A stretch of 64,000 bases of DNA from an uncultured Prevotellaceae bacterium (GTDB lineage Bacteria > Bacteroidota > Bacteroidia > Bacteroidales > Muribaculaceae), in the NCBI GenBank assembly GCA_900318865.1, contig ONMF01000006.1:1-64000 (forward strand). Direction: 5' to 3'. The position numbers were made by a program, and so were the translations under genes. The number at the start of each line of letters is the position of its first letter. Position 1 is the first letter of the stretch. The notes beneath the pieces are model-generated. The model searched no databases, was not told the DNA's origin, and saw only the letters and a list, made by a program, of their open reading frames with translations. This document shows, piece after piece, positions 18,837 through 27,658 of the stretch.

Positions 18837-19337
18837 ATGTCGACCGAACTGAAAAACAATGAAACGCACCACCAAGCCGCCACACTGCCTGTGGTCGATG
18901 GGCTGAAGGTGGGCATCGTAGTGGCCGAGTGGAACGCCCGGATTACCGAGGCATTGCTGGCCGGAGCGCGCCAATGCCTCAAGGACAACGGCTATCCCGA
19001 CGACGCTGCAACCGTGGTCCACGTGCCGGGCACTGTCGAACTTACCTACGGCGCCGCACAGATGGCTCGCAGCGGATTGTTCGACGCCATCATCATGATT
19101 GGCTGTGTGATTCGCGGCGGCACGCCGCATTTCGACTACGTCTGCGAGCATGCCACCAACGGATGCGCCATGCTCAACGCCACCGGCGAAGTGCCCGTGA
19201 TTTTCTGCGTTCTCACCACCGACAACGAGCAACAAGCGCTCGACAGAGCCGGCGGAGTGCTTTGCAACAAGGGCACCGAAGCCGCCGAGGCAGCCATCAA
19301 AATGGCGGCGTTCAAACACGGTTTTGCACAATCCTGA
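18837..19337 (+). CDS. ribH: 6,7-dimethyl-8-ribityllumazine synthase
   Basis: 166 aa, the usual family size plus a short N-terminal extension. Family motifs: VAEWNARITEALLAGA (substrate binding), 'VPGTVELTYGA' and 'GCVIRGGTPHFDYVC' (catalytic His in HFDYVC). It catalyses the penultimate step of riboflavin synthesis, condensing the pyrimidine intermediate with dihydroxybutanone phosphate. It lies 39 nt after the TPR-GDPD gene and 15 nt before the ComM-like gene, so co-transcription is likely. Confidence 0.95.
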   Translation: MSTELKNNETHHQAATLPVVDGLKVGIVVAEWNARITEALLAGARQCLKDNGYPDDAATVVHVPGTVELTYGAAQMARSGLFDAIIMIGCVIRGGTPHFDYVCEHATNGCAMLNATGEVPVIFCVLTTDNEQQALDRAGGVLCNKGTEAAEAAIKMAAFKHGFAQS

Positions 19338-19352
19338 CACTCGCACACCGCT

Positions 19353-20900
19353 ATGCTCGTACGCACTTTCGGAGCCGCTGTTCAAGGCATCGACGCCATC
19401 AAGGTCGAGATTGAGGTCTCGGTCGACTGGGGCGCGGGATTTATCCTTGTGGGACTGCCCGACACCGCCGTCAAGGAGAGCGCAGAGCGCGTGCGATGCG
19501 CCATCGACCAGGCCGGGATAGGATTCCCCAACAAACAGACGGTCATCAACATGTCGCCGGCCGACATCAAAAAAGAAGGGTCGGCCTACGACCTGCCGCT
19601 GGCCATCGGCATCCTTGCCGCCGATGAGAAAATCAATGCCGACAAGCTGCAACGCTACATGATCATGGGCGAGCTGTCGCTCGACGGCTCGGTCAGGCCC
19701 ATCAAGGGGGCCTTGCCCATGGCCATCTTGGCACGCGAGCTGCAGCTCGACGGATTCATCGTGCCACGCCGAAATGCACTGGAGGCCGCGGTGGTCAACA
19801 ACCTGAATATCTACGGCGTCGACTCGCTCAAGCAAGTCATCGCGTTCCTCAACGGCGAGGCCGAGCTTGAGCCCACCGTGGTCGATACCCGCGCCGAATT
19901 TGCCCGTGCACAAGGGGTGTTTACCTATGATTTTGCCGATGTCAAAGGACAGGAAAATGTGAAACGCGCCCTCGAGGTGGCATGCGCAGGAGGGCACAAC
20001 ATCCTGCTCGTGGGGAGTCCCGGAAGCGGCAAGTCGATGATGGCCAAGCGCCTGCCGTCCATCTTGCCGCCGCTCACCCTGCAAGAAGCCCTCGAAACCA
20101 CCAAAATCCACTCCGTGGCAGGCAAGCTGCCTATGGGCACCACGCTGATGACCGTCAGGCCGTTCCGCTCACCGCACCACACCATATCGAGCGTTGCCCT
20201 GGTGGGAGGCGGCACCTATCCCACGCCCGGGGAAATCAGCCTGGCTCACAACGGAGTGCTCTTCCTCGACGAGTTGCCGGAGTTTCCGCGCTCGGTGCTC
20301 GAGGTGATGCGCCAACCCATGGAGGACCGCACCATCAGCATCAGCCGCGCAAAGTACGCCACCGAATATCCCGCGTCGTTCATGCTCGTGGCATCCATGA
20401 ACCCCTGCCCCTGCGGTTACTACGGGCACCCCAAGAAACACTGCGTGTGCACCGAGCACCAGCGAAGCCAGTACATGAACAAAATCTCCGGGCCGCTGCT
20501 CGACCGCATCGACCTCCATGTGGATGTGCAGCCCGTGGAGTTTGAGCAAATATCGGCACAGGCACCCGGCGAGCCCAGCGAGGCCATCCGCCGCAGGGTC
20601 ATCGCCGCACGCGACATCCAGGCCCGGCGCTTCCAGGGCATCAAGGGCGTCTACTGCAACGCCCAGATGACACCCGCTCTGCTACACCGCTATGCCGAGC
20701 CCGACGAGGCCGGCCTGAAACGCCTGCACGACGCCATGGAACGCATGAATATGAGCGCACGCGCCTACGACCGCATCCTCAAGGTGGCCCGCACCATCGC
20801 CGACCTCGAGGCCAGCGACCGCGTCATGCAGCACCACATCATGGAAGCCATCGCCTACCGCACCCTCGACCGCAGCAACTACCTCGGCACCAACCTATAA
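19353..20900 (+). CDS. YifB/ComM-family Mg-chelatase-like AAA+ ATPase
   Basis: 515 aa. N-terminal ChlI-like domain (1-~180, beginning VRTFGAAVQGIDAIKVEIEV). AAA+ core with Walker A GSPGSGKSMMAKR (~225-237), Walker B FLDELPEF (~305-312), the conserved 'SMNPCPCGYYGHP' zinc-like motif (~350) and a C-terminal helical Mg_chelatase_C domain ending 'AIAYRTLDRSNYLG'. Homologues (ComM) are branch-migration helicases in natural transformation; this is known for the family, not shown here. Length is normal. Confidence 0.95.
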   Translation: MLVRTFGAAVQGIDAIKVEIEVSVDWGAGFILVGLPDTAVKESAERVRCAIDQAGIGFPNKQTVINMSPADIKKEGSAYDLPLAIGILAADEKINADKLQRYMIMGELSLDGSVRPIKGALPMAILARELQLDGFIVPRRNALEAAVVNNLNIYGVDSLKQVIAFLNGEAELEPTVVDTRAEFARAQGVFTYDFADVKGQENVKRALEVACAGGHNILLVGSPGSGKSMMAKRLPSILPPLTLQEALETTKIHSVAGKLPMGTTLMTVRPFRSPHHTISSVALVGGGTYPTPGEISLAHNGVLFLDELPEFPRSVLEVMRQPMEDRTISISRAKYATEYPASFMLVASMNPCPCGYYGHPKKHCVCTEHQRSQYMNKISGPLLDRIDLHVDVQPVEFEQISAQAPGEPSEAIRRRVIAARDIQARRFQGIKGVYCNAQMTPALLHRYAEPDEAGLKRLHDAMERMNMSARAYDRILKVARTIADLEASDRVMQHHIMEAIAYRTLDRSNYLGTNL

Positions 20901-20921
20901 CTGAAAAAACATGTGATAGAT

Positions 20922-20953
20922 TTTGTTATTAGGTAATTATTGTCTAATTTTGC
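20922..20953 (+). promoter_or_regulatory. Promoter of the 20999 ATPase gene
   Basis: TTTG (20922-20925), 19-nt spacer, TAATTTTGC (20945-20953). The transcript would start near 20960, which supports the ATG at 20999 over the one at 20963. Confidence 0.7.
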
Positions 20954-20998
20954 GACATCATAATGTTGAAATATCAGGATAAAACTACAATAAGGTGT

Positions 20999-22138
20999 AT
21001 GTATAACAGGATTATTAACGTTGATAACGAGTATAACGACAGTGTGTTCTTGTGGGGTGCACGCCAGGTGGGAAAGACCACATGGCTGAATGCAAAGTAC
21101 CCTGCTTGTCGCACTTATGACCTGCTTCGGCCATCGGAGTTTGAGAGGCTGTTGCGTCGCCCGGAGATTTTGTCTGAGGAATTGGAGGACTTCGGCGAGA
21201 ATGATACTGTCATCATTGACGAAATCCAGAAACTGCCACAATTACTCGACGAGGTGCACTCGCTGATACAGAGAAAAAACATTCGATTCATCTTGAGCGG
21301 GTCAAGTGCCAGGAAATTGAAAAAGTTGGGCACAAACTTATTGGGAGGTCGGGCTACTCGTGAGCAGATGTTTCCTCTTGTTAGTGCCGAGATCCCCGAT
21401 TTTGATCTCATTCGCGCCGTGAACAACGGCATGATTCCGCGCCATTACATGGTGGATAATCCTAAAGAACGTCTGCGTGGTTACGTCGGCATTTATCTGA
21501 ACGAAGAAATACGCCAGGAAGCCCTGACTCGCAACCTCCAGTCATTCTCGCGGTTCATGGAGGTGGCGGCCCAGTGTGACGGCGAAATGTTGGTCTATAA
21601 GAATATTGCCCAAGACTGTGGCATTGATTATCGAACGGTGAAAGAATATTTTACCATTCTTGAAGACACTTTGTTGGGTTACCTCATTCCCGGTTTCACG
21701 TCATCCCGTAAACGCCGGGCGATTGCAGCCCCCAAGTTCTATTTGTTTGATGTGGGGCTTGCTAATTATCTCACTCACCGCAACTCACTACGTCCAGGTA
21801 GCGATGACTTTGGGCACGCATTCGAGCATTTCATCATCCAAGAAATCATAGCCTATTTGGGCTATAACCACATTGATGAACGCCTCACTTATTGGCGCAC
21901 ATCAGGAGGATATGAGGTTGATGCCATCATCGGTGAGGGTCGAGTGGCTATCGAAATCAAAGCAACTGATGAAGCCAAGTCTCGTCACACGCATGACCTG
22001 AAGGCGTTCAGCGAGGACTTCCCTGATGCCCGCCTGATCATCGTGTCACTTGACAAGTACCGCCGCAAGATGAATGGCGTAGACGTCATCCCGGCCACAG
22101 AATTCCTTCGAGACCTGTGGCAAGGTGCCATAATCTAA
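20999..22138 (+). CDS. AAA ATPase with DUF4143 domain
   Basis: 379 aa. N-terminal ATPase: Walker A WGARQVGKTTWL (19-30), Walker B TVIIDEIQ (70-77), sensor 'FILSGSSARKLKK' (~95-107). The C-terminal half matches DUF4143 ('KFYLFDVGLANYLT', 'EHFIIQEI', 'YWRTSGGYEVDAII', 'IEIKAT'), the last part being a PD-(D/E)xK-like core. This family is very common and scattered in Bacteroidetes and archaea with unknown role. The gene is visibly lower in GC than its neighbours and sits between comM and a comM-like scrap, which suggests lateral arrival. A second, distant family member lies at 57954. Confidence 0.9.
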   Translation: MYNRIINVDNEYNDSVFLWGARQVGKTTWLNAKYPACRTYDLLRPSEFERLLRRPEILSEELEDFGENDTVIIDEIQKLPQLLDEVHSLIQRKNIRFILSGSSARKLKKLGTNLLGGRATREQMFPLVSAEIPDFDLIRAVNNGMIPRHYMVDNPKERLRGYVGIYLNEEIRQEALTRNLQSFSRFMEVAAQCDGEMLVYKNIAQDCGIDYRTVKEYFTILEDTLLGYLIPGFTSSRKRRAIAAPKFYLFDVGLANYLTHRNSLRPGSDDFGHAFEHFIIQEIIAYLGYNHIDERLTYWRTSGGYEVDAIIGEGRVAIEIKATDEAKSRHTHDLKAFSEDFPDARLIIVSLDKYRRKMNGVDVIPATEFLRDLWQGAII

Positions 22139-22454
22139 AGTCGCCCGCACCATCGCCGAGGCGAACCGCGCCGCCTGGCGAAAGTTCATCAACCGCCACC
22201 GCCTCGACAAAACCGACTTAACCAGGGCTGCCGATGAGATGCAGCCAGGAATAGAATACTACATTACCCACAACGATTTTATAGGCCATGACGTAACAAC
22301 CGCCGGGCACCCCAGTTTAGAAGAGCCGACCCCGTTGCCCGCCTGGGTTGCTGGATTAGTCGAGCATGAGCCGCGACTTTGCGCCTCTATATATTGGCGC
22401 AAATGGAGAGAAAACGGCCGCCCCCGGTGCAATCAAGCGAGAGGACCCCAATAA
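22137..22454 (+). pseudogene. Orphan fragment beginning with a comM-tail-like segment
   Basis: Directly after the stop of the ATPase gene, a frame opens with KVARTIAE, the same peptide as in the C-terminal domain of the ComM protein upstream (KVARTIAD). The DNA matches over about 21 of 23 positions (near 20780 and 22137). The frame continues ~100 codons (including 'IEYYITHNDFIGHDVTT') with no family I recognise and no clear start of its own. It is best read as a remnant left by insertion or duplication at the end of comM. A short expressed protein is not excluded. Confidence 0.35.
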
Positions 22455-22511
22455 TAAGCCATGACCACACCCCAGGGAGGCCGCGACGCGGTACTCCAAA
22501 AAAGGAGCAAC

Positions 22512-22578
22512 GCCCAAATTAGTGAACTTTTTGGGCAGAAAAAATCGCTAATCACCCACAGCTGGGTGGTTAGCGATT
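22512..22578 (-). terminator. Intrinsic terminator downstream of the tRNA (minus strand)
   Basis: Long inverted repeat 22545-22576 (TCGCTAATCACCCA with TGGGTGGTTAGCGA), followed in the minus-strand direction by a T run. A second small hairpin (GCCCAAA / TTTGGGC, 22512-22536) follows. Confidence 0.75.
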
Positions 22579-22585
22579 GGTTTTG

Positions 22586-22659
22586 TGGTCCCACTTGGGC
22601 TTGAACCAAGGACTCCCTGATTATGAGTCAGGTGCTCTGACCAACTGAGCTATAGGACC
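22586..22659 (-). tRNA. tRNA with CAU anticodon (elongator Met or Ile2)
   Basis: The minus strand folds as a complete 74-nt tRNA. The acceptor stem is GGTCCTA/TGGGACC and the D arm contains AGCTCAGTTGG. The anticodon stem CCTGA/TCAGG has loop CTCATAA (anticodon CAT) and the T arm carries GGTTCAAGC. The 1:72 pair is G-C and the anticodon stem lacks three G-C pairs, so it is not the initiator. The CTCATAA loop is seen in both elongator tRNA-Met and tRNA-Ile2 (lysidine-modified); I cannot decide between them. CCA is not encoded. Confidence 0.95.
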
Positions 22660-22702
22660 GCTTTACGGGCGCGGCCTCGAGCGGCCGGCATCCAAAAGCG
22701 CT

Positions 22703-22711
22703 GCAAAGGTA
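22703..22711 (-). promoter_or_regulatory. -7 box for the tRNA
   Basis: On the minus strand TACCTTTGC matches TAnnTTTGC, about 45 nt upstream of the mature tRNA 5' end. Confidence 0.55.
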
Positions 22712-22871
22712 CGAAATAATTGATAATTGTTCATGGAGATTTTCATTTTTTTTTGGCCTGCGCCTCACAAGCAACCCATTGAATGGCATTTTTTACGCCT
22801 TTTCAGGTCAAAAATGGTTAAAAAATGCATAAAAACTGGTTCTATCACATTTTTTTAGACAAAAACTATTC

Positions 22872-22900
22872 TTGTTTTTATGAAAATGATGTAATTTTGC
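22872..22900 (+). promoter_or_regulatory. Promoter of the 22907 structured RNA
   Basis: TAATTTTGC (22892-22900), a perfect -7 match, with TTG at 22872-22874, slightly closer than the standard spacing. Confidence 0.6.
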
Positions 22901-22906
22901 AGTGTA

Positions 22907-23079
22907 CAGACAACGAAAGTAGCGAACCCGTTGGGAAACGGGGCAGTTATTCCAAAGCAGTCGCAACTGCGCCCCCGTCCCCGAGGACGTAAGGCACTGA
23001 ATGGAGATATAGTTTTCAAGTATTAGTAATTATTAGTATTGGGGGTCTTGACATGCGAATGTCGAGACCTTTTCTTTTT
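22907..23079 (+). ncRNA. Unassigned structured small RNA, about 170 nt
   Basis: Bounded by a good promoter (22892-22900) and an intrinsic terminator (23044-23079), with no convincing coding frame. Three perfect hairpins lie head to tail: CCCGTT-GGGA-AACGGG (22927-22942), GCAGTT...AACTGC (22943-22970, 16-nt loop) and CGTCC-CCGA-GGACG (22976-22989). The last is embedded in GCC/GGC (22971-22995). A single-stranded A/T-rich segment (~23000-23040) precedes the terminator. The size and the promoter/terminator bounding recall the 6S-like 'Bacteroidales-1' class, but I cannot confirm membership. tmRNA, RNase P and SRP signatures are absent. Confidence 0.6.
23044..23079 (+). terminator. Intrinsic terminator of the structured RNA
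   Basis: 11-bp stem GGTCTTGACAT (23044-23054) with ATGTCGAGACC (23059-23069), GCGA loop, then TTTTCTTTTT. Confidence 0.85.
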
Positions 23080-23343
23080 AATACCCTTCGATCAAAAGCG
23101 GAACACACAAGATGACCCCGAAAGAGCTCGGGCGGGTCGGAGACCCCGACTTCGTTTTAGAAGGCCATGCAAGCGACCTCGCAGAGGTGCGCCGCTTGGT
23201 CACAGGCGACAACTTGGCAGAGTGCCTCGTAGAGGAACTTTGTGGAATCGTTTTTGTTGGTCGCGCACGTTTGCATCAATTTTATGCAGAAATTATTGAC
23301 TGTCGCGAGCGGGGCCACCATGACATGGTGGAGTGCTCGAGCC
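23080..23343. other. Gene-poor stretch between the RNA gene and the WYL remnant
   Basis: Contains only short frames on both strands (for example plus-strand 23112-23408), none with a recognisable family or promoter. Probably decayed sequence. Confidence 0.4.
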
Positions 23344-23475
23344 TTAATCCTCCATGCCGCCACTATCCTCGGTTTGCTTCCACCGCTCGCTCAGCTCGGC
23401 CAATGTGATTTTGCCAAAACGGTTGATTGTCTCGATGAGCCAAATGTATTCCTTAAATAATACCGGTATCTTCAT
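23344..23475 (-). pseudogene. N-terminal remnant of a WYL-domain transcriptional regulator
   Basis: 43 codons from ATG 23475 to a stop at 23344. They read as the winged-helix start of Bacteroidales WYL regulators: 'KEYIWLIETINRFGKITLAELSERW' aligns with 'LNRYIWLVDTIARYGHITLKRLSELW' of the intact protein encoded at 36800-35901. The rest of the ~300-aa family (the DNA-binding wing and the WYL domain) is missing, and downstream frames do not continue it. Hence a truncated, probably dead gene. Confidence 0.65.
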
Positions 23476-23616
23476 AGCAAACGATTCTTCAATCTCATTT
23501 CAACCACTCTACTCTCATGAATGCCACACCCGGCGGGCCCCGGGAAGGGAGGGCGGGCCGGGTGTGTTATTGACGTGGCGGCTGTGGACGATAGCCCGTC
23601 GCCGCGGGGTGGTGCG

Positions 23617-24945
23617 TCAGCCTTTGAGGCGGGCCTGGATGGCTGCACTCTGGGCTTCGTAGCCGGGCTTGTTGAGCAGGGCGAACATATTTTTCTTGTA
23701 GGCCTCCACGCCGGGCTGGTTGAACGGGTTCACGCCCAGAACGTAGCCGCTGATGCCGCAGGCGCGCTCAAAAAAGTAGATGAGCTGGCCCAGGTAGCGC
23801 TCGGTGAGGGCGGGGATGGTGATGAGCAGATTGGGCACTCCGCCGTCCACATGGGCCAGGCGCGTGCCCAGCTCGGCCATCTTGTTCACCTCGTCCACAC
23901 GGCGTCCGGCGATGTAGTTGAGTCCGTCGAGGTCGGCGGCGTCACTGGGAATGACCACGCTGTGCTTCTGGTCGCCCACGCTGAGCACGGTCTCGAAGAT
24001 GGTGCGCTCGCCGTCCTGGATCCACTGTCCCATGGAGTGGAGATCGGTGGTGAAATCGACACTGGCCGGGAAAATGCCCAGGTGGTCCTTGCCCTCGCTC
24101 TCGCCGTAGAGTTGCTTCCACCACTCGGCCAGGAAGTGCAGGCGTGGGTCGAAGTTGACAAGAATCTCGATCTTCTTTCCGGCCCGGTACAGTGCATTGC
24201 GGGTTGCGGCATAGCGGATGGTGAGGTCGTCGCCGGCACGCTCCATCTCGACGGCTCCGGCCACCAGGGCGCGGATATCGAAACCTGCCACGGCAATGGG
24301 AAGCAATCCCACGGGCGTGAGCACCGAGAAGCGGCCTCCCACATTGTCGGGGATGACGTAGGTCTGATAACCCTCTTCGGTGGCCAGGCTGCGCAGGGCG
24401 CCGCGGGCGGCATCGGTGATGGCCACGGTGTGGCGTGCGGCGAACTCCTTGCCCTGCTGGCGCTCCAGCATCTCCTTGAGCAGGCGGAAGGCGATGGCGG
24501 GCTCGGTGGTGGTACCACTCTTGCTGATAACCACGATGCCGAAGCGCTTGCCGTCGAGCAGGTCCATCAGGTCGTGGATGTAGTCCTCGCCGATGTTGTT
24601 CCCGGCAAAGAGCACCTTGGCTCCCGCGGCGGGCTTGTAGGCAGCGAAGGCATCGTTCAGCGCCTCGATGACGGCTTTTGCGCCCAGGTAGCTGCCACCG
24701 ATGCCGATGGCCACCACATAGTCACAATCGGTGCGCAACTGGCGCGCGCAGCTCTCGATGGAAGCCAGGGTGGCCTCGTCGATGCCCGACGGCAGGTGCA
24801 GCCAGCCCAGGAAATCGCTGCCTTCACCCGTGCCTTGTTCCAGGGTTTGCACTGCCTCTTTGGCCGCGGGGCACAGCGCGTCGATTTGTTCTTGTGTCAC
24901 CACACCCATGGCGTGGTTGTTGAATACTTGAATAGTATCGTTCAT
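23617..24945 (-). CDS. pgi: Glucose-6-phosphate isomerase
   Basis: 442 aa, the size of the compact bacterial Pgi form. Motifs: '[19 protein letters not shown]' (sugar-phosphate loop), '[17 protein letters not shown]' (second phosphate-binding loop), '[14 protein letters not shown]' (the PGI signature region) and a C-terminal '[19 protein letters not shown]' with the catalytic Lys. It interconverts glucose-6-P and fructose-6-P in glycolysis. Last gene of a three-gene minus-strand operon with the GNAT (gap 15 nt) and zinc-ribbon genes. Confidence 0.96.
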   Translation of the reverse strand: MNDTIQVFNNHAMGVVTQEQIDALCPAAKEAVQTLEQGTGEGSDFLGWLHLPSGIDEATLASIESCARQLRTDCDYVVAIGIGGSYLGAKAVIEALNDAFAAYKPAAGAKVLFAGNNIGEDYIHDLMDLLDGKRFGIVVISKSGTTTEPAIAFRLLKEMLERQQGKEFAARHTVAITDAARGALRSLATEEGYQTYVIPDNVGGRFSVLTPVGLLPIAVAGFDIRALVAGAVEMERAGDDLTIRYAATRNALYRAGKKIEILVNFDPRLHFLAEWWKQLYGESEGKDHLGIFPASVDFTTDLHSMGQWIQDGERTIFETVLSVGDQKHSVVIPSDAADLDGLNYIAGRRVDEVNKMAELGTRLAHVDGGVPNLLITIPALTERYLGQLIYFFERACGISGYVLGVNPFNQPGVEAYKKNMFALLNKPGYEAQSAAIQARLKG

Positions 24946-24960
24946 CTTTTTTACCTTAGT

Positions 24961-26109
24961 TTATTGTTTTACAAATGATATTTCTTTGGTGTAAGCGCGG
25001 CGGCGCTTGTTGTGGTCGGTTTCGAAATACTCCCACTGCGAGAGCACCTTGTTGTTCTGTTCCAGCTCGGGATTACTCTCGGCCCACTCGTAGCCACGGC
25101 GCTGGAACACGGGAATCAAGTCGGTGAAGAGCAGCGCGTTGGCGCCTTTGTTTTGATACTCGGGCTTCACTGCCACCAGCATCAGGTCCACAATGTTGGT
25201 GTGGCCCCTGAAGGCCTGGAGCAGATGCCACCAGCCCATGGGCAGCAGCCGGCCGCGCCCTTTGATCAGCGCTTTCGACAGCGACGGGATGGAGATACCC
25301 ACCCCAATCAGCGTTTCCTGCTCATCGACAATGAGCGAGATGTGGTCCAGCGGCAAGAAGGGCAGATAGAGCTTGATGTAGTGGTCGATTTGCCCCTGTG
25401 TGAGCGGCGAATACCCGAAAAGCGAGTCGTAGGCCTCGTTGATGAGGTTGAAAATGGCCGTTCCGTACCGGCTCACCAGCTTCTTGCGCGAGGTGAACCG
25501 CACCGTGTGCAGGTTGAAGCGTGTGCGCACAATTTCGGCCACACGCGCCATTTTTTCGGGAATGTGGTCGGGCACCATGATGCGCATCTCAATCCAGTCG
25601 GCATCCTTCACAAACCCCATTCTTTCCAAATGGTCTTTATAATAGGCGTGGTTGTAGATGGTGGCCTGGGTGACCAACTGGTCAAATCCCTCCACAAGGC
25701 AACCCTCGCGGTCCATGTCGGTGAAGCCGAGCGGCCCGGTGAGCTGGGTCATCCCCTTGGCCGCGGCCCATTGCTCAACCGCCTGGAACAAGGCGTCCAC
25801 CACCTCTTTGTCGTCGACAAAATCGACAAACCCGAAGCGTGCTTCCTGCTTACCCATGCGCTCATTGACCACACGGTTGATGATTCCGGCGATGCGCCCG
25901 GCGGGCTTGCCGTCGCGGAAGGCCATGTAGTAGACGGCCTCACAAAACTCAAAAGCCGGGTTCTTGCCGGGCCTAAGCGTGTCGATTTCATCGGTCACCA
26001 GTGCCGGCACATAGTAGGGGTTGTCGGCATAAAGGGTGTCGATGGGGAACGTGACAAACGGCTTGAGCTCGCTTTTAACGGGACGTATTTCCCTGATTTC
26101 TATTGCCAT
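24961..26109 (-). CDS. GNAT-fold N-acetyltransferase-like protein
   Basis: 382 aa, a conserved Bacteroidetes family with no assigned substrate. The N-terminal half begins 'AIEIREIRPVKSELKPFV' and contains 'LTGPLGFTDMDREGCLVEGF'. The C-terminal half carries a GNAT-like core with 'VAVKPEYQNKGANALLFTDL', the acetyl-CoA-binding loop (Q/R-x-x-G-x-A equivalent is QNKGAN). Positioned 15 nt before pgi and 17 nt after the zinc-ribbon gene, so part of the same transcript. The role is unknown. Confidence 0.82.
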   Translation of the reverse strand: MAIEIREIRPVKSELKPFVTFPIDTLYADNPYYVPALVTDEIDTLRPGKNPAFEFCEAVYYMAFRDGKPAGRIAGIINRVVNERMGKQEARFGFVDFVDDKEVVDALFQAVEQWAAAKGMTQLTGPLGFTDMDREGCLVEGFDQLVTQATIYNHAYYKDHLERMGFVKDADWIEMRIMVPDHIPEKMARVAEIVRTRFNLHTVRFTSRKKLVSRYGTAIFNLINEAYDSLFGYSPLTQGQIDHYIKLYLPFLPLDHISLIVDEQETLIGVGISIPSLSKALIKGRGRLLPMGWWHLLQAFRGHTNIVDLMLVAVKPEYQNKGANALLFTDLIPVFQRRGYEWAESNPELEQNNKVLSQWEYFETDHNKRRRAYTKEISFVKQ

Positions 26110-26126
26110 AATGCGTTTAAATATTC

Positions 26127-27617
26127 TCAGTCAATCATTTTCGCCTTGTCGCTCACCAGGTCGTAGCTGATGTGGCCGTCGGCAGTGCGCATGCGCAGAA
26201 TCCGGTTGTCGTCACCGAAGCCGATGTCGGCCGGCGAGCCTTGTCCTCCCGACGGGGTGTAAATCACGAAGTACTTGCGGCTGTTCTTGTTGAAGCCGTA
26301 GACGGCCCCCTTGTTGTCGGCAAACACGATGTAGGCATCACTCTCAATCTTCTTGCTCATGTCCTTGAGGTTGAAGATGGGCTTGTCGTACGACGCAGCC
26401 TTCATCCGCACCTCCTCGCCGCCCTTGAGCGACGTGAGGCTCTCCCCGTTGTCGTGCGTCCACTTGGCGCCGGCGTTCTCAGGACCGCTGAGTGCTTTCT
26501 CCTCCTCGGCCTTTTCTTTGGCTTCCTGCTCGGCCTTCAGCTCCTCTTCGGTGGGGAAATAGATTTTCTTGATGGACGCGGCCTCTTGCTGCAGGAAACG
26601 CAACTCGGGCGAGTTGACCGTCTGCAACGGCTTGCCGTAGATGTACTGCCGGCCGTCCTTGGTTTTCACCGGCCCGTCGTAGTCGAGCGTGGTGAATTTT
26701 TTGTTGTTGATGTCGTAGAGGCACAGCGACACACGGCTGTTCGAGCCCTCACCGCCACTGCTTCCCACCGGAGGGTTAAGATAGGCAAAGTAGATGCAGT
26801 CGTTTCCGTTGACCTTCACGGCGCGCGGCACCTGGTTGATGTCGGCAATCAGTGAGTTGTTGTCCATGCTGATGGTGCGCCCGTTCAGGTATTTGGGCGG
26901 TGCCGGCTCCACGTTCCAGATGCTGCCACTGCGGGTGAGCGTGTAAACCTTGAAGAACGAGCGGCTCGTGGAGTTCGACAGATAGGTCACGCCGGCAATG
27001 CGGTCGGGCACATCGGCTCCGTTGCCGGGGAAACGCACCGCAGCACCCGCCGATGCTCCGTCGCCCATCAGGTTGTTGCGGTTGAGCTCGTCGGTAAAGA
27101 TGGTGATGGCCTCGCCGGTGGCGGGAGTGGCAGCCTGCACCGATGTGCTGTCGGTGGGCACGGGCTCCACGGGGTTGCCACCATCGCCACACTGGCGCAT
27201 GAGCATCAGTCCGCCGATGAGCAGCACCGCCGCCAGCACGCCAATAAGCAGATTTCTGTTGAAATTGGAACGCGGCTCGTCGTCATCATCCTCGTCGTCA
27301 TCCTCGTCATCGTGGTCCACAGGAGGGACGGGCACGGGCTCTTTCCATTCCCTGTGCTGCTGAGAATGGCTGGCAGCCGGAGCCGCCGAAACAGGGGCTG
27401 CCTCCGCAGCCACCGGAGCGGCCGCGGAAATGTCTTGCACAGGCTCCTCGGCCATGTCGTTGCGCACCATCTTGCCGCACTTGGGGCAAAACACCGAATT
27501 GGCAGGTATCGACTCGCCACATGCCGGGCATGAAATTTCAAGATTGAGCGGCGTGCCGCACTGATTGCAAAAGGCCGACCCCTCGGGCGCCTGGTTGCCA
27601 CACTTGGGACATTTCAT
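26127..27617 (-). CDS. Membrane protein with two N-terminal zinc ribbons
   Basis: 496 aa. Two CxxC...CxxC ribbons at the extreme N-terminus (KCPKCGNQAPEGSAFCNQCG and CPACGESIPANSVFCPKCG, ~2-50), a Pro/Ala/acidic linker (Asp/Glu run ~105-120), one membrane span (LLIGVLAAVLLIGGLMLM, ~128-146), then a ~350-aa beta-rich extracytoplasmic region with a Lys/Glu/Ala-rich helix (~360-380). No enzyme family recognised. Leads the operon with the GNAT gene and pgi; the promoter at 27650 is embedded in the first copy of a palindromic repeat. Confidence 0.85.
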   Translation of the reverse strand: MKCPKCGNQAPEGSAFCNQCGTPLNLEISCPACGESIPANSVFCPKCGKMVRNDMAEEPVQDISAAAPVAAEAAPVSAAPAASHSQQHREWKEPVPVPPVDHDDEDDDEDDDDEPRSNFNRNLLIGVLAAVLLIGGLMLMRQCGDGGNPVEPVPTDSTSVQAATPATGEAITIFTDELNRNNLMGDGASAGAAVRFPGNGADVPDRIAGVTYLSNSTSRSFFKVYTLTRSGSIWNVEPAPPKYLNGRTISMDNNSLIADINQVPRAVKVNGNDCIYFAYLNPPVGSSGGEGSNSRVSLCLYDINNKKFTTLDYDGPVKTKDGRQYIYGKPLQTVNSPELRFLQQEAASIKKIYFPTEEELKAEQEAKEKAEEEKALSGPENAGAKWTHDNGESLTSLKGGEEVRMKAASYDKPIFNLKDMSKKIESDAYIVFADNKGAVYGFNKNSRKYFVIYTPSGGQGSPADIGFGDDNRILRMRTADGHISYDLVSDKAKMID

Positions 27618-27649
27618 AGTTTTTCAGTATTTCATTGACGTTTTAATAT

Positions 27650-27658
27650 GCAAAATTA
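27650..27658 (-). promoter_or_regulatory. -7 box of the zinc-ribbon/GNAT/pgi operon
   Basis: On the minus strand TAATTTTGC, 33 nt upstream of the ATG at 27617. It overlaps the edge of palindromic repeat unit 27653-27720. Confidence 0.65.

Noticed and set aside
22907..23079. tmRNA, RNase P RNA or SRP RNA
   Set aside because: No tRNA-like end with tag frame, no P4-type core and no GGAA-capped SRP helix could be found.
23112..23408. 98-residue plus-strand frame after the RNA gene
   Set aside because: No family likeness, no promoter box, and it overlaps the WYL remnant on the other strand.
23521..24978. 485-residue plus-strand frame
   Set aside because: Antisense to pgi, which is unmistakable on the minus strand.
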